This document shows, piece after piece, positions 24,529-33,163 of a stretch of 64,000 nucleotides of DNA. The DNA lies in assembly GCF_900112425.1 (NCBI RefSeq), contig NZ_FOLP01000031.1, positions 1 to 64,000 of the forward strand, written 5' to 3'. How positions within the stretch are numbered: position 1 is the stretch's first letter; each line of letters begins with the position of its first letter. The notes below the pieces were generated by a model. That model worked only from the letters and a program-made list of their open reading frames with translations. It was not told the DNA's origin and did no database searches. Origin of the DNA: Variovorax sp. OK212 (GTDB taxonomy: Bacteria; Pseudomonadota; Gammaproteobacteria; Burkholderiales; Burkholderiaceae_C). The translations under genes and the position numbers were made by a program.

Positions 24529-25259
24529 AGCAGATCCTTCAGCTTCGCCCGCAGCCGGCTGATCGCCTGGCTGTGCAACTGGCACACGCGCGACTGGCTC
24601 ACCTCCAGGATGGCACCGATCTCGCGCAGGTTCAGTTCTTCGTCGTAGTACAGGTTCAGCAGCAGCTGGTCGCGCTCGGGCAGCGCCGAGATGGCGTCCA
24701 CCAGCTGGTGGCGAAAGCCGCTTTCCAGCAACTGCTCCAGCGGGTCGTCGCTGCCGCGGCGGTCCTGGCGTGCGTCCTGCGCGTGAATGTCCAGGAAGGG
24801 GTTGTCGGGCTCGTCCTTGGAGAAGTCTTCCACGTAGAGCAGCTGGCAGCCCTGGATCTCCTGCAGCAGCGACTGGTAGGCGTCCAGGTCGATCTTCAGT
24901 TCCTTGGCGATCTCGCCCTCGTTGGGCTGGCGCCCGAGCTTGTGGCCCAGTGCCTGGATGGCCTTCTCGACGCTGCGCGCCTGCTGGCGCAGGCCGCGCG
25001 AGCCCCAGTCGTTGGCGCGCAGCTCGTCGAGCATGGCGCCGCGGATGCGCTGACTGACGAAGGTCTCGAACTGCGCGCCGCGGTTGTCCTGGTAGCGGCT
25101 GGACGCGTCCAGCAGGCCCAGCATGCCGGCCTGGATGAGGTCGTCCAGCTCCACGCTGGCGGGCAGCTTGGACATCATCTGCAGCGCGATGCGGCGCACC
25201 AGCGGTTGATGCTGCGCCAGCAGGTGCGATTTCTCGATGGTTCCCTGTGCGGTGTACAC
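24525..25259 (-). CDS. fliA: flagellar sigma factor 28 (FliA)
   Basis: A 244-residue sigma-70 family factor. Region 2 (DDLIQAGMLGLLDASSRYQ, FETFVSQRIRGAMLDELR), region 3 and region 4 (LPERDQLLLNLYYDEELNLREIGAILEVSQSRV) are all present and match FliA. It directs RNA polymerase to late flagellar promoters such as the one before fliC in this window. Start is GTG with AAGGAC after an A8 run. It is the last gene of the flhB-flhA-flhF-fleN-fliA series, 37 bp after fleN. FlgM, its antagonist, is not in the window. Confidence 0.96.
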   Translation of the reverse strand: MYTAQGTIEKSHLLAQHQPLVRRIALQMMSKLPASVELDDLIQAGMLGLLDASSRYQDNRGAQFETFVSQRIRGAMLDELRANDWGSRGLRQQARSVEKAIQALGHKLGRQPNEGEIAKELKIDLDAYQSLLQEIQGCQLLYVEDFSKDEPDNPFLDIHAQDARQDRRGSDDPLEQLLESGFRHQLVDAISALPERDQLLLNLYYDEELNLREIGAILEVSQSRVCQLHSQAISRLRAKLKDLL

Positions 25260-25296
25260 GGCCGTCCTTTTTTTTCCGTTGTTCCGGGTCGGCGGC

Positions 25297-26088
25297 TCAG
25301 GCGGCCAGCGGCATCGCCATGCGCCACGGCCAGCGGCTCGTGTCGTCGGCCGCGCGGCGGAAGTCCACGGCGGCCGGGCTGGCCGGAAAGGCCTCGGCGA
25401 TGGTCTGCTTCAGCCGCCATGCGTCGGCAATGCGCGGATCAAAGCGCACCATGCCCGCGGGCTGCAGCGACAGCGCCAGGTAGCGGCTGCCGGCATTGGC
25501 GAGGTTGTTCATGATCTGCTGCGCGGCTGCGATGTCGACCACGCCGTTGATGAGAAAACGCAACTGCTTCAGCCCGTGCGCGTAGTGCAGGTTCTTGATG
25601 CCCGCGTAGGCGGAGGTGACCGACGCCGGGTGCGGCTTGAGCACCAGCAGCAGGTCGTCCGCGGCCTGCGCGAGCGGCGACAGCCGGCCCTCGCGGTCGA
25701 AGGCCGCATCGACGATGACCACGCCGTCGTGCCACAGCGCGCGCGGGTCGGTCGCGGCATGCGCGACGCCGGGCGGCGCCGGCAGCACGTGCACGCCGCT
25801 CGCCGACTCGACCTCGGCGCTGCCGAGCGTCAGGCGCTGCTCGGCCACGTCGGCGAGGTTGCCGAGCGGGTCCATGGCCCAGACATCGCAGGCCGAGCCT
25901 TCCTTCGGGCAGTGCTCGTCCAGCAGCAGCACGCGCCTTCCCTGCTGCACCAGCGCCACGCCCAGGTTCATGGCGGTCGTGGTGCCCCCGGCGCCCTGCC
26001 CCATGCCCGCCACGGCGATCACGCGCGTGGGCGTCGGCGCCAGCAGGCGCCGCAGTCCGTCCGCCTGATCGGCAACCAGCTTGCTCAT
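25297..26088 (-). CDS. fleN: FleN/FlhG-type MinD-like flagellar-number regulator
   Basis: A 263-residue MinD/ParA-superfamily protein starting MSKLVADQADGLRRLL, the typical FlhG opening. The phosphate-binding loop reads GMGQGAGGTT (residues 28-37), so both the signature lysine and the P-loop lysine of the usual KGGxGKT are missing; ATP hydrolysis is therefore doubtful. The second motif, RRVLLLDEHCPKEG, replaces the usual D-x-D-x-x-x-x-N stretch. FlhG normally works with FlhF to set flagellar number and position. Start at 26088 has GAGGAGA. It lies 10 bp after flhF. Confidence 0.88.
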   Translation of the reverse strand: MSKLVADQADGLRRLLAPTPTRVIAVAGMGQGAGGTTTAMNLGVALVQQGRRVLLLDEHCPKEGSACDVWAMDPLGNLADVAEQRLTLGSAEVESASGVHVLPAPPGVAHAATDPRALWHDGVVIVDAAFDREGRLSPLAQAADDLLLVLKPHPASVTSAYAGIKNLHYAHGLKQLRFLINGVVDIAAAQQIMNNLANAGSRYLALSLQPAGMVRFDPRIADAWRLKQTIAEAFPASPAAVDFRRAADDTSRWPWRMAMPLAA

Positions 26089-26098
26089 TGCGTTCTCC

Positions 26099-28690
26099 TC
26101 ACCCCAGCTGTTCCATCTCGCGCGGTGCCTGCACCGGCGCGGTCGATTCCGTTCCCAGCGCTTCCAGCAGCAGGAAGAGCTTGCCCACGCCCGCATACAG
26201 CGCGCCGCCGCTCATGGCGCGGCCGTTGCGCACCGCACGCCCGGTGAGCTGGCCCAGCAGCGCACGCGCGCGGTCGGCCCATTCGCCGTCGGCCTGCAGC
26301 AGGCGCCACACGGTGGTGGTCATCTGGCCCGCGACCAGCAGCCGCTTCATATTGTCGGGGTCGCCCAGCTCGCCGATGCCACCCACCATCTGCACGCCTT
26401 CGCGCAGCAGGCGGAAGCACGGCTCGGCGTCGTTGGCCCAGCCCTGCCATTGCGCGAGCTGCGAGACCGGCACTTCGGCACCGATGTTCGACAGCGCATA
26501 GCTCTGCGCCAGCACGTTGCCGCTGCGCGCGTCGAGCACGCGCATGGCCACGCAGCGCAGCGCGGGCATGGCGTCGCGCTCCACACCGGCCGCCGCGGCG
26601 GCGCTGTTGAAGCGCAGCACCACGTCCACATGCGCCTCGCACTGCACGGCGGGCTTGCCGCGGTACTGCACGGGCCGGCCTTCGCCGAACTCGAAGTCGA
26701 TACGGGCGAGCGTGTCGGGCGTGCCGGTGCGTGCGTCGATCACGGCGGTGGAGCCCGGCGCGCGCGACAGCCAGCGCTGGCCGGTGGCCTGCCACTGCAC
26801 CATGGCCTCGATGCCCGGCAGGCGCGTGAGCACATGCACCAGCGCCTTGCCGCCGAAATCCTGCTGGCGCAGCCAGGGCGCCTGGCGTGCGCCCGGCTTG
26901 CGAGACGGGTCCTTCATGCCGCGCGTGGCGGCGGTGGCGAGCCACTGGTTGGGTGCCGCGAGCGGCAGGCCCGTGCGGTCCGACAGCAGCAGGCTGCCGT
27001 GGCATTCGTAGGCGTCGCCGCCTTCGTTCGAACGCAGGCCGACCTGGCCCGACAGCGCGAGCACGTGGGTTTCGCAACCTGCGGCCACTTCGCTGCGCGC
27101 ATGCACGGCCAGGTCCTGCAGCACGGCCTTCTGGCCGATCTCTTCGTCGCCCGACTGGCGCCAGAGGGCGCGTGCGCGCTCGAAGCCGATCTGCGCGCCG
27201 GCCAGCGCGCTGGCGGTGGTGGCGAGTTCCTGCGCGTCGTGCGCCATGGCACGGATCAGGTTCTGGTACTTCAGGCGCATGCGGTCTGTTTCGCCTTGCG
27301 CCTGCACCACCTGCGCGGAGGGGCCGGCGGCGGCCGATTCTTCCTGCAGGTCGCTCTCGGCGGGCACGAACAGCGCGTTGTGCTGGCGCGGCTGGAACAC
27401 GCTGTCCACCAACTGTGCGCGGTCGGCCTGCATCAGGTTCTCGGGCACCTTCTGGCCGCTGGAGATGTAGTGCACCGGCAGGCGGTGGCGGATCACCGTG
27501 TCGATCAGCGCGCCGGGGTGCGTCGACTCGTCGACCTTGGTGAAGATGCAGCCGGTCAGGTCGTTGCCCTGGCGGTAGGCGTGCACCACTTCATTGAGCG
27601 TGTCGCCGTGGCTGGTGGCGTTGAGCAGCAGCAGGCGCTTCACCGGGCGCGGGCTCTGGCCCAGCATGGCGATCTGCTCGGGCACGGCGCGGTCGCGCTG
27701 GCTCATGCCGACGGTGTCGATCAGCACCATGTGCTTGTCGCGCAGGTCCTGCAGCACCAGGTGCAGGTCGGCCGCGTCCTTCACGGCATACACCGGCACG
27801 TTGAGGATCTGGCCGTAGATGCGCAGCTGCTCGTAGGCGCCGATACGGTAGCTGTCGGTGGTGACCAGCGCGAGCTTGTCGGCGCCGAAGCGCATCACGC
27901 AGCGCGCGGCCAGCTTGGCGGTGGTGGTGGTCTTGCCGACGCCGGTGGGGCCCATCAGCGCGTACACGCCGCCTTGTGCGAACAGCGCATCTTCGTCTTC
28001 GTGCACGGGCACGGCGCGGATCAGCTCCGAGCGCACGTAGGCCATGCCTTCGGCATAGGTCTGGCCGGTGGGCAGCTTCTCGAGCATGGCCTTGGACAGG
28101 CGCGCGCTGAAGCCGGCGCCGAGCAGCGTGCGCAGCAGGCGGCCGCGCACGGGGTCGCGGCGCTGCTTGTCGTTCCACACGACGCTGGCGAGCTGTTCCT
28201 CGATCATGCCGCGCATGGAGTGCAGCTCGTTGAGCACCGTGTCGGCGGGGGCAGCGGGTGCTGCAGGCGAAGGCACGGCGTGTGCAACCGGGGAAACCGG
28301 CGACAGCGGCATGGGGCGTCCGGCCGGCGCAGCCGCGACGGGCATCGCAGGCATCGCAGGCATCGCGGGTGCCACGGGCACGGCGACCGCGGCAGGCGCA
28401 ACCGGCGACAGCGGCGCAATGCGCGCCACCGGTTCGACAGGCGCGGCGGCAGCGACAGGCGCTGCAGCCACTACAGGCACGGCGGGCGCCGCTGGCGCGG
28501 TCGTACCGACCACGTCCTGCACCTCGCCCTCGACCATGGCGACGATCTCCGCGCCCTCGGCAAGCACGCGGTGGCTGAGCACGATGGCGTCGGCGCCCAG
28601 CGCCTCCCTCACCAGTCGCAGGGCTTCACGGCTGGTGGCCGCGACGAATTTGCGTGCGCTCGTGCGCACGTCGGTGTGTTGGGAAGTCAA
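26099..28690 (-). CDS. flhF: flagellar GTPase FlhF with large C-terminal extension
   Basis: An 863-residue protein, about twice the usual FlhF length. Residues 1-60 are the FlhF B domain; 64-150 a Pro/Ala-rich linker; ~170-435 the N and SRP-type G domains with G1 GPTGVGKT (247-254), DTVG (325-328) and TKVD (384-387). FlhF directs polar flagellar placement and FliF assembly. Residues ~440-863 are not part of normal FlhF and look to me like a decayed transposase fold (see separate entry). Start is TTG, overlapping the flhA stop as TTGA. Confidence 0.93.
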   Translation of the reverse strand: MTSQHTDVRTSARKFVAATSREALRLVREALGADAIVLSHRVLAEGAEIVAMVEGEVQDVVGTTAPAAPAVPVVAAAPVAAAAPVEPVARIAPLSPVAPAAVAVPVAPAMPAMPAMPVAAAPAGRPMPLSPVSPVAHAVPSPAAPAAPADTVLNELHSMRGMIEEQLASVVWNDKQRRDPVRGRLLRTLLGAGFSARLSKAMLEKLPTGQTYAEGMAYVRSELIRAVPVHEDEDALFAQGGVYALMGPTGVGKTTTTAKLAARCVMRFGADKLALVTTDSYRIGAYEQLRIYGQILNVPVYAVKDAADLHLVLQDLRDKHMVLIDTVGMSQRDRAVPEQIAMLGQSPRPVKRLLLLNATSHGDTLNEVVHAYRQGNDLTGCIFTKVDESTHPGALIDTVIRHRLPVHYISSGQKVPENLMQADRAQLVDSVFQPRQHNALFVPAESDLQEESAAAGPSAQVVQAQGETDRMRLKYQNLIRAMAHDAQELATTASALAGAQIGFERARALWRQSGDEEIGQKAVLQDLAVHARSEVAAGCETHVLALSGQVGLRSNEGGDAYECHGSLLLSDRTGLPLAAPNQWLATAATRGMKDPSRKPGARQAPWLRQQDFGGKALVHVLTRLPGIEAMVQWQATGQRWLSRAPGSTAVIDARTGTPDTLARIDFEFGEGRPVQYRGKPAVQCEAHVDVVLRFNSAAAAAGVERDAMPALRCVAMRVLDARSGNVLAQSYALSNIGAEVPVSQLAQWQGWANDAEPCFRLLREGVQMVGGIGELGDPDNMKRLLVAGQMTTTVWRLLQADGEWADRARALLGQLTGRAVRNGRAMSGGALYAGVGKLFLLLEALGTESTAPVQAPREMEQLG
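26153..27193 (-). other. FlhF C-terminal extension resembling a catalytically dead IS4/Tn5 transposase
   Basis: Residues ~500-846 of FlhF. By eye the order of elements follows IS4/Tn5 transposases. ARALWRQSGDEEI parallels the AxAAYRFFxN segment. THVLALSGQV stands where VLxxQDTT would hold the first catalytic Asp. YECHGSLLLSDRTGLPLA parallels LHSxLAxxxDGxPLG. LVHVLTRLPGIEAM stands where the vihVxDREaD motif holds the second Asp. RWLSR parallels FLVRA, and WANDAEPCF parallels RWxIExF. Both aspartates are replaced (G548 or S547, and T622). This rests on remembered consensus, not on a computed alignment. Confidence 0.45.
28341..28367 (-). repeat. 9-bp tandem repeat in the FlhF linker
   Basis: Three copies of GGCATCGCA (the last ending G) encode the Pro-Ala-Met repeats of the flexible linker between the B and G domains of FlhF. 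It stays in frame. Confidence 0.8.
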
Positions 28691-30786
28691 GTGCGTCCTC
28701 CAATGGCGGCGGTGATCTTGATGGTGCGGGAATCAGGGATCTCCGCATGCGAAAGAACCTTCAGCTGCGGCAGGCTGCGCCGCAGGAAACGGGAAAGCAG
28801 CACGCGCAGCGAGTGCTGCACCACGAGCACCGGCGCCAGGCCCAGTTGCTCCTGGCGCACGATGGCGGCCTGCGCCTGGCGCAGCAGGTTGTCGGCAATG
28901 CCGGGCTCGATGCCGCTGCTGCTGGTGAGCGCCTGCTGCAGCACGCCGTCGAGCGAGCCGTCCAGGCCGATGACCTGCATCTCGCTCTCGCCCGGGAACA
29001 GCTGCTGCGTGATCGCGCGGCCCAGCGCCAGGCGCGTGAGCGTGGTGAGTTCGGTCGGGTCCTTGATGCTCGGCGCGTGCTCGGCCATCACGTCGAGGAT
29101 GGTGCGCATGTCGCGGATCGGCACTTCCTCGTCGAGCAGGTTCTGCAGCACCTTGTGCAGCGTGCTGAGCGACAGCACCTTGGGCACCAGGTCTTCGGTG
29201 AGCTTGGGCGCGGTCTTGGCGATCTGGTCGAGCAACTGCTGCACTTCCTGGCGGCCGAGCAGCTCGGCGGCGTGCGTCTGGATCAGGTGGTTCAGGTGCG
29301 TGGCCATCACGGTGCAGGCATCGACCACCGTGTAGCCGTACACCTGCGCCTGCTGGCGCAGGCCGGCGTCGATCCACACCGCCGCCAGGCCGAAGGCCGG
29401 GTCGCGCGTGGGCGTGCCGGGCAGCGAGCCCGTCACCTGGCCGGGGTTGATGGCCATCCACTGGTTCGGGTAGGCCTCGCCGCGCCCGATCTCCACGTCC
29501 TTCAGGCTGATGATGTACGTGTTGGGGTTGATTTCGAGGTTGTCGCGGATGTGCACCACCGGCACCAGGAAGCCCACCTCCTGCGCGATCTTCTTGCGGA
29601 TGCTCTTGATGCGGCCCAGCAGTTCGCCCTGCTGCGACTGGTCCACCAGCGGAATGAGGCGGTAGCCGACCTGCATGCCCAGCGGGTCGACCATGGCCAC
29701 GTCGTCCCAGGTGGCCTCGGCCATCTCGGCCGACGGCGCGGCGCTGGCGGCTTGCGCCGCGGCGGCGGCCTCCTGCGCGGCGGCCTTCGGCTTGTTCATG
29801 ATCAGGCGGCGGCCCAGCCACACCAGGCCGCCCGCGATCAGCAGGAACGCCAGGTTCGGCATGCCCGGGATCATGCCCAGCAGGCCGACGATGCCGGCCG
29901 TGAGGAACAGCACCTGCGGGTTGGAGAAGAGCTGGCCCGTCAGCTGGCTGCCGACGTCCTCGTCGGTGGTCACGCGCGAGACGATCACGCCGGCCGCGGT
30001 GGAGATCACCAGCGCCGGAATCTGCGCCACCAGGCCGTCGCCGATGGCCAGCAGCGTGTAGGTCTTGCCGGCGGTCGAGAAGTCCAGCCCGTGCTGGATC
30101 ATGCCCACCACCAGGCCGCCGATGATGTTGATCACCATGATCAGCAGGCCCGCGATGGCGTCGCCGCGCACGAACTTGCTGGCACCGTCCATGGAGCCGT
30201 AGAAGTCGGCTTCCTGCGCCACTTCCTGGCGGCGCTTGCGGGCCACTTCCTCGCCGATGAGGCCGGCGTTCAGGTCGGCGTCGATGGCCATCTGCTTGCC
30301 GGGCATGGCGTCGAGCATGAAGCGCGCGCCCACCTCGGCGATGCGGCCCGCGCCCTTGGTGATCACCATGAAGTTGATCAGCACCAGGATGATGAAGACC
30401 ATCACGCCCACGGCGAAGTTGCCGCCCACCAGGAAGTGGCCGAAGGCCTCGATCACCTTGCCCGCGGCGTCCGGGCCGGTGTGGCCGTTCATCAGCACCA
30501 CGCGGGTGGAGGCCACGTTCAGCGACAGGCGCAGCAGCGTGGAGAACAGCAGCACCGCCGGGAAGGCCGCGAAGTCCAGCGCCTTCATGGTGTACATGCT
30601 CACCAGCAGCACCATCACAGACACCGCGATGTTGAAGGTGAACAGCAGGTCGAGCAGGAAGGGCGGCAGCGGCAGCACCATCATGCTCAGGATGAGAATG
30701 ATCAGCACCGGCCCGGCCAGGCCCTTGAACTGCGAGCCGCCGAACATGTTCGGCGGCAGCCGCAGGAAATTGGTCATCGCGTTCAT
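28687..30786 (-). CDS. flhA: flagellar export apparatus protein FlhA
   Basis: A 699-residue inner-membrane component of the flagellar type III export gate. The N-terminal half has about eight membrane segments. The cytoplasmic FHIPEP loop reads RFMLDAMPGKQMAIDADLNAGLI, and the C-terminal half is the soluble domain that receives chaperone-substrate complexes. Length is standard. The start overlaps the flhB stop as ATGA and the stop overlaps the flhF start, so flhB-flhA-flhF are coupled. Confidence 0.97.
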   Translation of the reverse strand: MNAMTNFLRLPPNMFGGSQFKGLAGPVLIILILSMMVLPLPPFLLDLLFTFNIAVSVMVLLVSMYTMKALDFAAFPAVLLFSTLLRLSLNVASTRVVLMNGHTGPDAAGKVIEAFGHFLVGGNFAVGVMVFIILVLINFMVITKGAGRIAEVGARFMLDAMPGKQMAIDADLNAGLIGEEVARKRRQEVAQEADFYGSMDGASKFVRGDAIAGLLIMVINIIGGLVVGMIQHGLDFSTAGKTYTLLAIGDGLVAQIPALVISTAAGVIVSRVTTDEDVGSQLTGQLFSNPQVLFLTAGIVGLLGMIPGMPNLAFLLIAGGLVWLGRRLIMNKPKAAAQEAAAAAQAASAAPSAEMAEATWDDVAMVDPLGMQVGYRLIPLVDQSQQGELLGRIKSIRKKIAQEVGFLVPVVHIRDNLEINPNTYIISLKDVEIGRGEAYPNQWMAINPGQVTGSLPGTPTRDPAFGLAAVWIDAGLRQQAQVYGYTVVDACTVMATHLNHLIQTHAAELLGRQEVQQLLDQIAKTAPKLTEDLVPKVLSLSTLHKVLQNLLDEEVPIRDMRTILDVMAEHAPSIKDPTELTTLTRLALGRAITQQLFPGESEMQVIGLDGSLDGVLQQALTSSSGIEPGIADNLLRQAQAAIVRQEQLGLAPVLVVQHSLRVLLSRFLRRSLPQLKVLSHAEIPDSRTIKITAAIGGRT

Positions 30787-31940
30787 GCGGCTTGCACGGC
30801 GTCAGCCGTCTCGGAATATTGAAGGTCTGCGGGAACCTGCAGGTCGGTGGGTGTGCGCGGCTCGTCGCCGCCGTCGTTCTTCCAGCGCTTGAGCTGGTAC
30901 ACCCAGGCCAGCACCTCGGCCACGGCCGTGTACAGGCCCGCGGGAATCTCGGCGCCCAGCTTGGTGTGCTTGTAGAGCGAGCGCGCCAGCGGCGGCGCTT
31001 CGAGAATCGGAATGTTGTGTTCCTTGGCCAGCTCGCGGATGCGCGCGGCCACCAGCTCGGTGCCCTTGGCCACCACGCGCGGCGCGCGCATGTCGCTGTC
31101 GAGGTACTTCAGCGCCACCGCGTAGTGCGACGGGTTGGTCAGCACGATGTCGGCCTTGGGCACCTCGGTCATCATGCGGCGGCGCGCCATCTGCTGCTGC
31201 TGGCGGCGGATCTGCGCCTTGATGTGCGGGTCGCCTTCGCTTTCCTTGTGCTCCTGGCGCACGTCTTCGCGCGACATGCGCAGCTTGCGGTAGTAGCTCC
31301 AGAGCTGGAACGGCACGTCGATCAGCGCCACCAGGAAGAGCGTGGCCGCGATCAGCGCGCAGTGCTTGGCCACCAGCATCGTCGCGTGCGGCAGCGCGTA
31401 GCTGGCGGGCTGCGCCATCAGCGCCATCAGCGCCTCGATGTCGCGCGACACCACCCACCACGCCACGCCGCCGATCAGGGCCGACTTGGCCAGCGCCTTC
31501 ACCAGTTCGGCCAGCGACTGGGCGGAAAACATGCGCCCGATGCCGGCCAGCGGATTGAGCTTGCCGGCGTTGAAACTCACCGCCTTGGTGGAGAACATGA
31601 AGCCGCCGAGCATCAGCGGCGCGACCACGGCCGCCACCACCATCATGCCGAACCACGGGCCGATGGCCAGCAGCGCGTGCATGGCCATGAGCGCGGTCTG
31701 CGTCAGCATGTGGGAGGGGTCGAAGGCGCTGGCGCGGTCGAACTGCAGCGCGCGGCGCAGTGCGCCGTCCAGGGTCCGGCTGAGCGATTCGCCGGCGATC
31801 CACAGGCCCGCGCTGGCGGTGCCCAGCATCACGAACGTGGTGAGTTCGCGGGAACGGGCGACGTTGCCTTCCTCGCGCGCCTTTTCAAGGCGCCGCTCGG
31901 AGGCGGGTTCCGTTTTCTCGAGATCGCTTTCCTCTGACAT
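30783..31940 (-). CDS. flhB: flagellar export switch protein FlhB
   Basis: A 385-residue FlhB with four membrane segments in residues ~30-210 and a cytoplasmic autocleaving domain. The cleavage site is N269-P-S-H272, in TNPSHYAVALKY, instead of the canonical NPTH; serine should still allow cleavage. FlhB switches export from rod/hook to filament substrates after interacting with FliK. GGAG precedes the ATG closely. It begins the flhB-A-F-fleN-fliA unit after a 153-bp gap behind cheZ. A shorter second FlhB-like gene is at 42614-42901. Confidence 0.97.
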   Translation of the reverse strand: MSEESDLEKTEPASERRLEKAREEGNVARSRELTTFVMLGTASAGLWIAGESLSRTLDGALRRALQFDRASAFDPSHMLTQTALMAMHALLAIGPWFGMMVVAAVVAPLMLGGFMFSTKAVSFNAGKLNPLAGIGRMFSAQSLAELVKALAKSALIGGVAWWVVSRDIEALMALMAQPASYALPHATMLVAKHCALIAATLFLVALIDVPFQLWSYYRKLRMSREDVRQEHKESEGDPHIKAQIRRQQQQMARRRMMTEVPKADIVLTNPSHYAVALKYLDSDMRAPRVVAKGTELVAARIRELAKEHNIPILEAPPLARSLYKHTKLGAEIPAGLYTAVAEVLAWVYQLKRWKNDGGDEPRTPTDLQVPADLQYSETADAVQAA

Positions 31941-32093
31941 TCATGCTCCGAACCGCTGTGGCGAGGGACGCCTTGCGCATGACCAAATTATTGAATTCAG
32001 TCGTCCGGAACAATCTGTCGATCAGGGCCCTTATCGCCCTGTTCTTCACACAATCAGCGCAGGCCGGCCGAGGCGGCCGGGCGCTGCGCGGCC
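31941..32093 (-). promoter_or_regulatory. intergenic region upstream of flhB
   Basis: A 153-bp gap between cheZ and flhB with a small hairpin CAGGGC/GCCCTG (32023-32028, 32036-32041) and AT-rich sequence close to flhB. A promoter for the flhB unit is likely here. A GGCGATAA element is present, but no sigma-28 -35 box stands at the right distance. Confidence 0.4.
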
Positions 32094-32735
32094 TCAGAAG
32101 CCGAGGCTCTCCAGCAGGTCGTCGACCTGCGCCTGGTCGGTCACGGCGTCGGGGTTGCCGGCCTTGATCTGCGGGCCGTTCTGCAGGCTGTGCACGGCTT
32201 CCACGCGCTTTTCGGCCGGGGAGTTGTCGATCAGCACCTGGAGCAGCTGCGTCTCCACGTCGTTGACCACTTCCATCATCTTCTTGATGACCTGGCCGGT
32301 CAGGTCCTGGAAGTCCTGCGCCATGAGGATTTCCATCAGCTGCGAGTTGATCGCGCTGGCGCGCTGCGGCACGTCGTCGAGGTAGCCGCGCGTGTCCAGC
32401 ACCAGCTCGCGCGCATGCTCGAGCTCGATCGGGTTCTCGAACCACTTGTCCCAGCGCTGGCTCAGGCCCTTGGCGTCGGCCGCCAGTGCTTCCTGCAGCG
32501 GCTGCGCCACGTCGATGGCGTTGAGCGCACGGTGCGCCGCGCGCTCCGTGGTCTCGGCCACGTAGCTCAGGCGGTCGCGCGCATCCGGAATGGCTTGCGC
32601 GGCCTTGGCCACTTCCTTGTCCAGGCCGAGCTCGCGCAGGCCTTCGCGCAGCTGGCGCGTGAGCTGGCCGATGCGGCCCAGCAGTTGTTCCGCGGTGTTG
32701 GTGGAGTCCGCAGCCTCCGTGGCGATCTGGCTCAT
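32094..32735 (-). CDS. cheZ: chemotaxis phosphatase CheZ
   Basis: A 213-residue CheZ. The helix with MAQDFQDLTGQVIKKM contains the catalytic Asp-Gln pair used to dephosphorylate CheY-P. The C-terminal QAQVDDLLESLGF is the CheY-binding peptide, as in enterics. It lies 1 base after cheY, the usual betaproteobacterial order, and ends the che series before flhB. Confidence 0.96.
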   Translation of the reverse strand: MSQIATEAADSTNTAEQLLGRIGQLTRQLREGLRELGLDKEVAKAAQAIPDARDRLSYVAETTERAAHRALNAIDVAQPLQEALAADAKGLSQRWDKWFENPIELEHARELVLDTRGYLDDVPQRASAINSQLMEILMAQDFQDLTGQVIKKMMEVVNDVETQLLQVLIDNSPAEKRVEAVHSLQNGPQIKAGNPDAVTDQAQVDDLLESLGF

Positions 32736-32736
32736 G

Positions 32737-33135
32737 TCACGCGGCCTCCTTGGCGAGCTTCTCGAAGATCTTGGTGATCTTTTCTTCCAGCGTGGCCGCG
32801 GTGAAGGGCTTCACCACGTAGCCGTTGGCGCCCGCCTGCGCGGCCGCCACGATGTTTTCCTTCTTGGCTTCGGCCGTGACCATCAGCACCGGCAGCTTCT
32901 TGAGCTCCGGGTCGGCGCGAATGGTCTGCAGCATGGTCAGGCCGTCCATGTTCGGCATGTTCCAGTCGGACACCACGAAGCCGAAGTTGCCGCCGCGCAG
33001 CTTCTCGATGCCGGCCGCGCCGTCTTCCGCCTCGTCGACGTTGAGGAACTCCAGCTCCTTCAGCAGGTTGCGCACGATGCGCCGCATGGTCGGGAAGTCG
33101 TCCACAACCAGGATTTTGATGCTCTTGTCGATCAC
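32737..33135 (-). CDS. cheY: chemotaxis response regulator CheY
   Basis: A 132-residue single receiver domain. The acidic pair is in VVDDFPTMRR, the phosphorylated aspartate in SDWNMPNMDG, the switch threonine in MVTAEAKKEN and the lysine in GYVVKPF. Phospho-CheY binds FliM and FliN to reverse the motor. Start is GTG with GGA upstream. It lies 28 bp after cheB and 1 base before cheZ. Confidence 0.97.
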   Translation of the reverse strand: MIDKSIKILVVDDFPTMRRIVRNLLKELEFLNVDEAEDGAAGIEKLRGGNFGFVVSDWNMPNMDGLTMLQTIRADPELKKLPVLMVTAEAKKENIVAAAQAGANGYVVKPFTAATLEEKITKIFEKLAKEAA

Positions 33136-33163
33136 GATATTTCCAGCTCCAACATGTCGTTTT

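Noticed and set aside
25268..25275. A8 run just before the fliA ribosome site as a phase-variation tract
   Set aside because: It lies outside the coding region and the run is short; interesting only if reads show length variation.
26081..29335. A 1,084-codon plus-strand frame opposite flhF and flhA
   Set aside because: Antisense shadow; the minus strand carries the complete motifs of FlhF and FlhA.
32010..32042. GGCGATAA on the minus strand as a sigma-28 promoter for flhB
   Set aside because: The -10-like box has no TAAA-type -35 element at 11 bases, unlike the convincing fliC promoter.
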